From positions 1 through 7,232 of the forward strand of contig JAJUFW010000144.1 in the NCBI GenBank assembly GCA_029263555.1: a DNA stretch of 7,232 nt, in the 5' to 3' direction. This document shows, piece after piece, positions 5,699 through 7,232 of the stretch. The notes beneath the pieces were generated by a model that saw only the letters and a program-made list of their open reading frames with translations, was not told the origin of the DNA and searched no databases. Made by a program: the position numbers and the translations under genes. Positions within the stretch are counted from its first letter, which is position 1. Every line of letters begins with the position of its first letter. The DNA is from Alphaproteobacteria bacterium. GTDB taxonomy: Bacteria > Pseudomonadota > Alphaproteobacteria > DSM-16000 > Inquilinaceae.

Positions 5699-7048
5699 AT
5701 GAGCGGTGTTCAAATCGACGAAGGCTCGGCAGCCTCCCGTTTCCTGCCCACGGCCGCCTTCTGCCTGTGTATCGCCCTGCTGGCCTTCATCGCGGGCACC
5801 TTCTTCATGTACCGCGACATCTTCCCGGCGTCTTATCTCGCGCAGTCGTACCAGGGCGGGCTTGCCCTTTGGGACAAGATGACGCGCTACCAGGACCCGT
5901 ATCTTACCGACTTCTGGTTCCCGGAGCGGCGGCCCGACCGGGGCGTGACGGTGTACGATCCGGCCCGTGCCGCCAACGGATTGACGCTCTACAGCTCGGG
6001 CCATGACCACAAGGCGTTCCTCATCGACATGGAGGGGCGCGTCGTTCACGAATGGGCGATGCCCTACAGCCGCATCTGGGACGAGACGGCGGCCGTGAAG
6101 CGGCCGCAGCCGGACAGCCACATCTATATCGAAAAGGCCTATGTGTTTCCGAACGGCGACCTGCTGGCGCTCTACGTGGCGGCCGGCGACTCGCCGTGGG
6201 GATACGGCCTTGTGAAGCTCAACAGGAACTCGGAGGTCATCTGGAAATACCTTGCCCACGCTCACCACGACTTCGCGGTCGAAGCGGACGGCAGTGTCTG
6301 GGTTCTGACGCACGAGATCACGAACCGGGTGGTGGAGGGCTACGAATACCTGAAGCCGCCGCGCATCGACGACTTCATCGTCCATCTGTCGCCCGAGGGC
6401 GAGGAGGTGTCGAAGATCTGGCTGCTCGGCGCCATGGCGGCCTCGCCGTTCGGACGCTGGCTCAACATCGTTCCCTGGTATGTCGGCCTGGGCAAGGGCG
6501 ACTATCTGCACACCAACAACATCGACCTGCTCGCGGGCAACCTCGAAAAGCTTCCGGGAGTCGAGGAGGGCGACCTGCTCCTGTCCTTCCGGGAGATCAG
6601 CACGATCGCCGTCCTTGATCCCGAATCCGAACGGGTCGTCTGGGCGATGCCGGGTCCTTGGTTGCGGCAGCACGATCCCGACCTGCTGCCGAACGGGAAC
6701 ATTCTCCTGTTCGACAATGAGGGGGTCTACGGCGACGACGGCACTTCCCGCGTGATCGAGATCGATCCCGCAACCCACCAGATCGTCTGGACCTACGGAG
6801 GCACGAGCGAACAGCCTCTCGACAGCGTTGTCCGGTCAAGCGAGGAGCGCCTGGCCAACGGCAACACCCTGATCGTCGAGTCCAATGGGGGCCGGGTGGT
6901 CGAGGTGACGCCGGAGGGCGAACCCGTCTGGGAGTTCGTCAATCCGGTGCGCGGCGGCGAGAATGAGGAGCGGATCCCCATCATCTTCTGGGTCAAGCGC
7001 ATCGATCCTGCGACCTTCGACCCCGACTTCCGGGACAGTCTCTCCTGA
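5699..7048 (+). CDS. Membrane-anchored arylsulfotransferase (ASST)-like beta-propeller protein
   Basis: A 449-residue protein with one N-terminal hydrophobic segment (about residues 19-37) and no clear cleavage site or lipobox, so probably anchored with the rest in the periplasm. The body is a series of propeller-blade repeats of the type 'DPDLLPNGNILLFDN...I.EIDPATHQIVW', as in the arylsulfotransferase family. Residues matching the E. coli ASST active site (His252, His356, Arg374, His436) are seen in order: His190 in HAHHDF, His271 in LHTNNID, Arg298 in SFREIS, and His325 in QHDPDLLPNGN, the last being the sulfo-acceptor His. The only cysteines are Cys22 and Cys24 in the membrane segment, so the disulfide of enterobacterial ASST is absent. 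The family moves sulfate between phenolic compounds without PAPS; the substrate here is unknown. ATG 5699 is used, although its ribosome-binding site is weak. The next gene starts 29 bases downstream and is probably co-transcribed. Confidence 0.85.
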   Translation: MSGVQIDEGSAASRFLPTAAFCLCIALLAFIAGTFFMYRDIFPASYLAQSYQGGLALWDKMTRYQDPYLTDFWFPERRPDRGVTVYDPARAANGLTLYSSGHDHKAFLIDMEGRVVHEWAMPYSRIWDETAAVKRPQPDSHIYIEKAYVFPNGDLLALYVAAGDSPWGYGLVKLNRNSEVIWKYLAHAHHDFAVEADGSVWVLTHEITNRVVEGYEYLKPPRIDDFIVHLSPEGEEVSKIWLLGAMAASPFGRWLNIVPWYVGLGKGDYLHTNNIDLLAGNLEKLPGVEEGDLLLSFREISTIAVLDPESERVVWAMPGPWLRQHDPDLLPNGNILLFDNEGVYGDDGTSRVIEIDPATHQIVWTYGGTSEQPLDSVVRSSEERLANGNTLIVESNGGRVVEVTPEGEPVWEFVNPVRGGENEERIPIIFWVKRIDPATFDPDFRDSLS

Positions 7049-7077
7049 CGACTGGCAGAAAAGGTTTCGGTCCTGTC

Positions 7078-7232
7078 ATGGAACGGTTCATCTATTCCTT
7101 CCTAGCCTTCGTCCTCGTCCTCTCTCTGGCCGACCCGGCCGCGGCCTATATCGGTCCCGGGGCGGGGCTGAGCCTGGTCGCCGCCTTCTGGGCGCTGATC
7201 GCGACGATCGGCGCCGCGCTCGGCTTCATCAT
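7078..7232 (+). CDS. Small secreted/membrane protein with YIGPGAG motif, 5' part
   Basis: The first 51 codons of an open frame that runs off the window. A signal peptide is clear: MERF, then a hydrophobic core (about 5-17), then ADPAAA ending near residue 23. YIGPGAGLSL follows, then the start of a second hydrophobic helix rich in Ala, Leu and Ile. I recall small uncharacterised membrane proteins with an N-terminal AYIGPGAG motif near alkaline-phosphatase-superfamily or arylsulfotransferase-like genes, but no function is established to my knowledge. AGAAAAGG (7057-7064) is a ribosome-binding site with a rather long 13-base spacer. The 29-base gap from the upstream sulfotransferase-like gene suggests one operon. 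It could be a membrane partner of that enzyme; this is inference only. Confidence 0.75.
   Translation, partial: MERFIYSFLAFVLVLSLADPAAAYIGPGAGLSLVAAFWALIATIGAALGFI

Noticed and set aside
5588..6778. A 396-codon open frame on the minus strand across the sulfotransferase-like gene.
   Set aside because: It is a composition shadow; the plus-strand frame has clear propeller repeats and active-site residues.

Overview
This window is GC-rich and tightly packed. Gene content and codon bias suggest a proteobacterium, most likely an alphaproteobacterium (possibly Rhodospirillales-like). That placement is inferred from protein style and gene order, not from any marker gene. I see no tRNA, rRNA, insertion sequence, CRISPR array or other mobile DNA.

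Positions 1-3313 (+ strand) hold the end of a haem-uptake operon in the order hmuS (3' end only), hmuT, hmuU, hmuV. The genes overlap or nearly touch. HmuT binds haem in the periplasm, HmuU is the FecCD-type inner-membrane permease and HmuV its ATPase. HmuS receives or degrades haem in the cytoplasm. The outer-membrane receptor and the operon promoter must lie upstream of the window.

Positions 3337-5506 (- strand) hold a two-gene unit convergent with hmuV. anmK (anhydro-N-acetylmuramic acid kinase, peptidoglycan recycling) comes first. A serine hydrolase of the beta-lactamase/penicillin-binding fold follows, and its start codon overlaps the anmK stop. A short GC-rich hairpin separates hmuV from the hydrolase.

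Positions 5507-5698 are a 192-base divergent intergenic region with several small inverted repeats and a possible EcfG-type promoter on the + strand. Positions 5699-7048 (+) encode a membrane-anchored arylsulfotransferase-like beta-propeller that keeps the four residues matching the known ASST active site. A small secreted or membrane protein with a YIGPGAG motif begins 29 bases later and runs off the window end.

Most of the content is of known families. The parts most worth following are the anmK-coupled hydrolase, which could act in cytoplasmic muropeptide recycling, and the membrane-tethered sulfotransferase-like enzyme with its small partner. I did not find strong evidence for a wholly new system.
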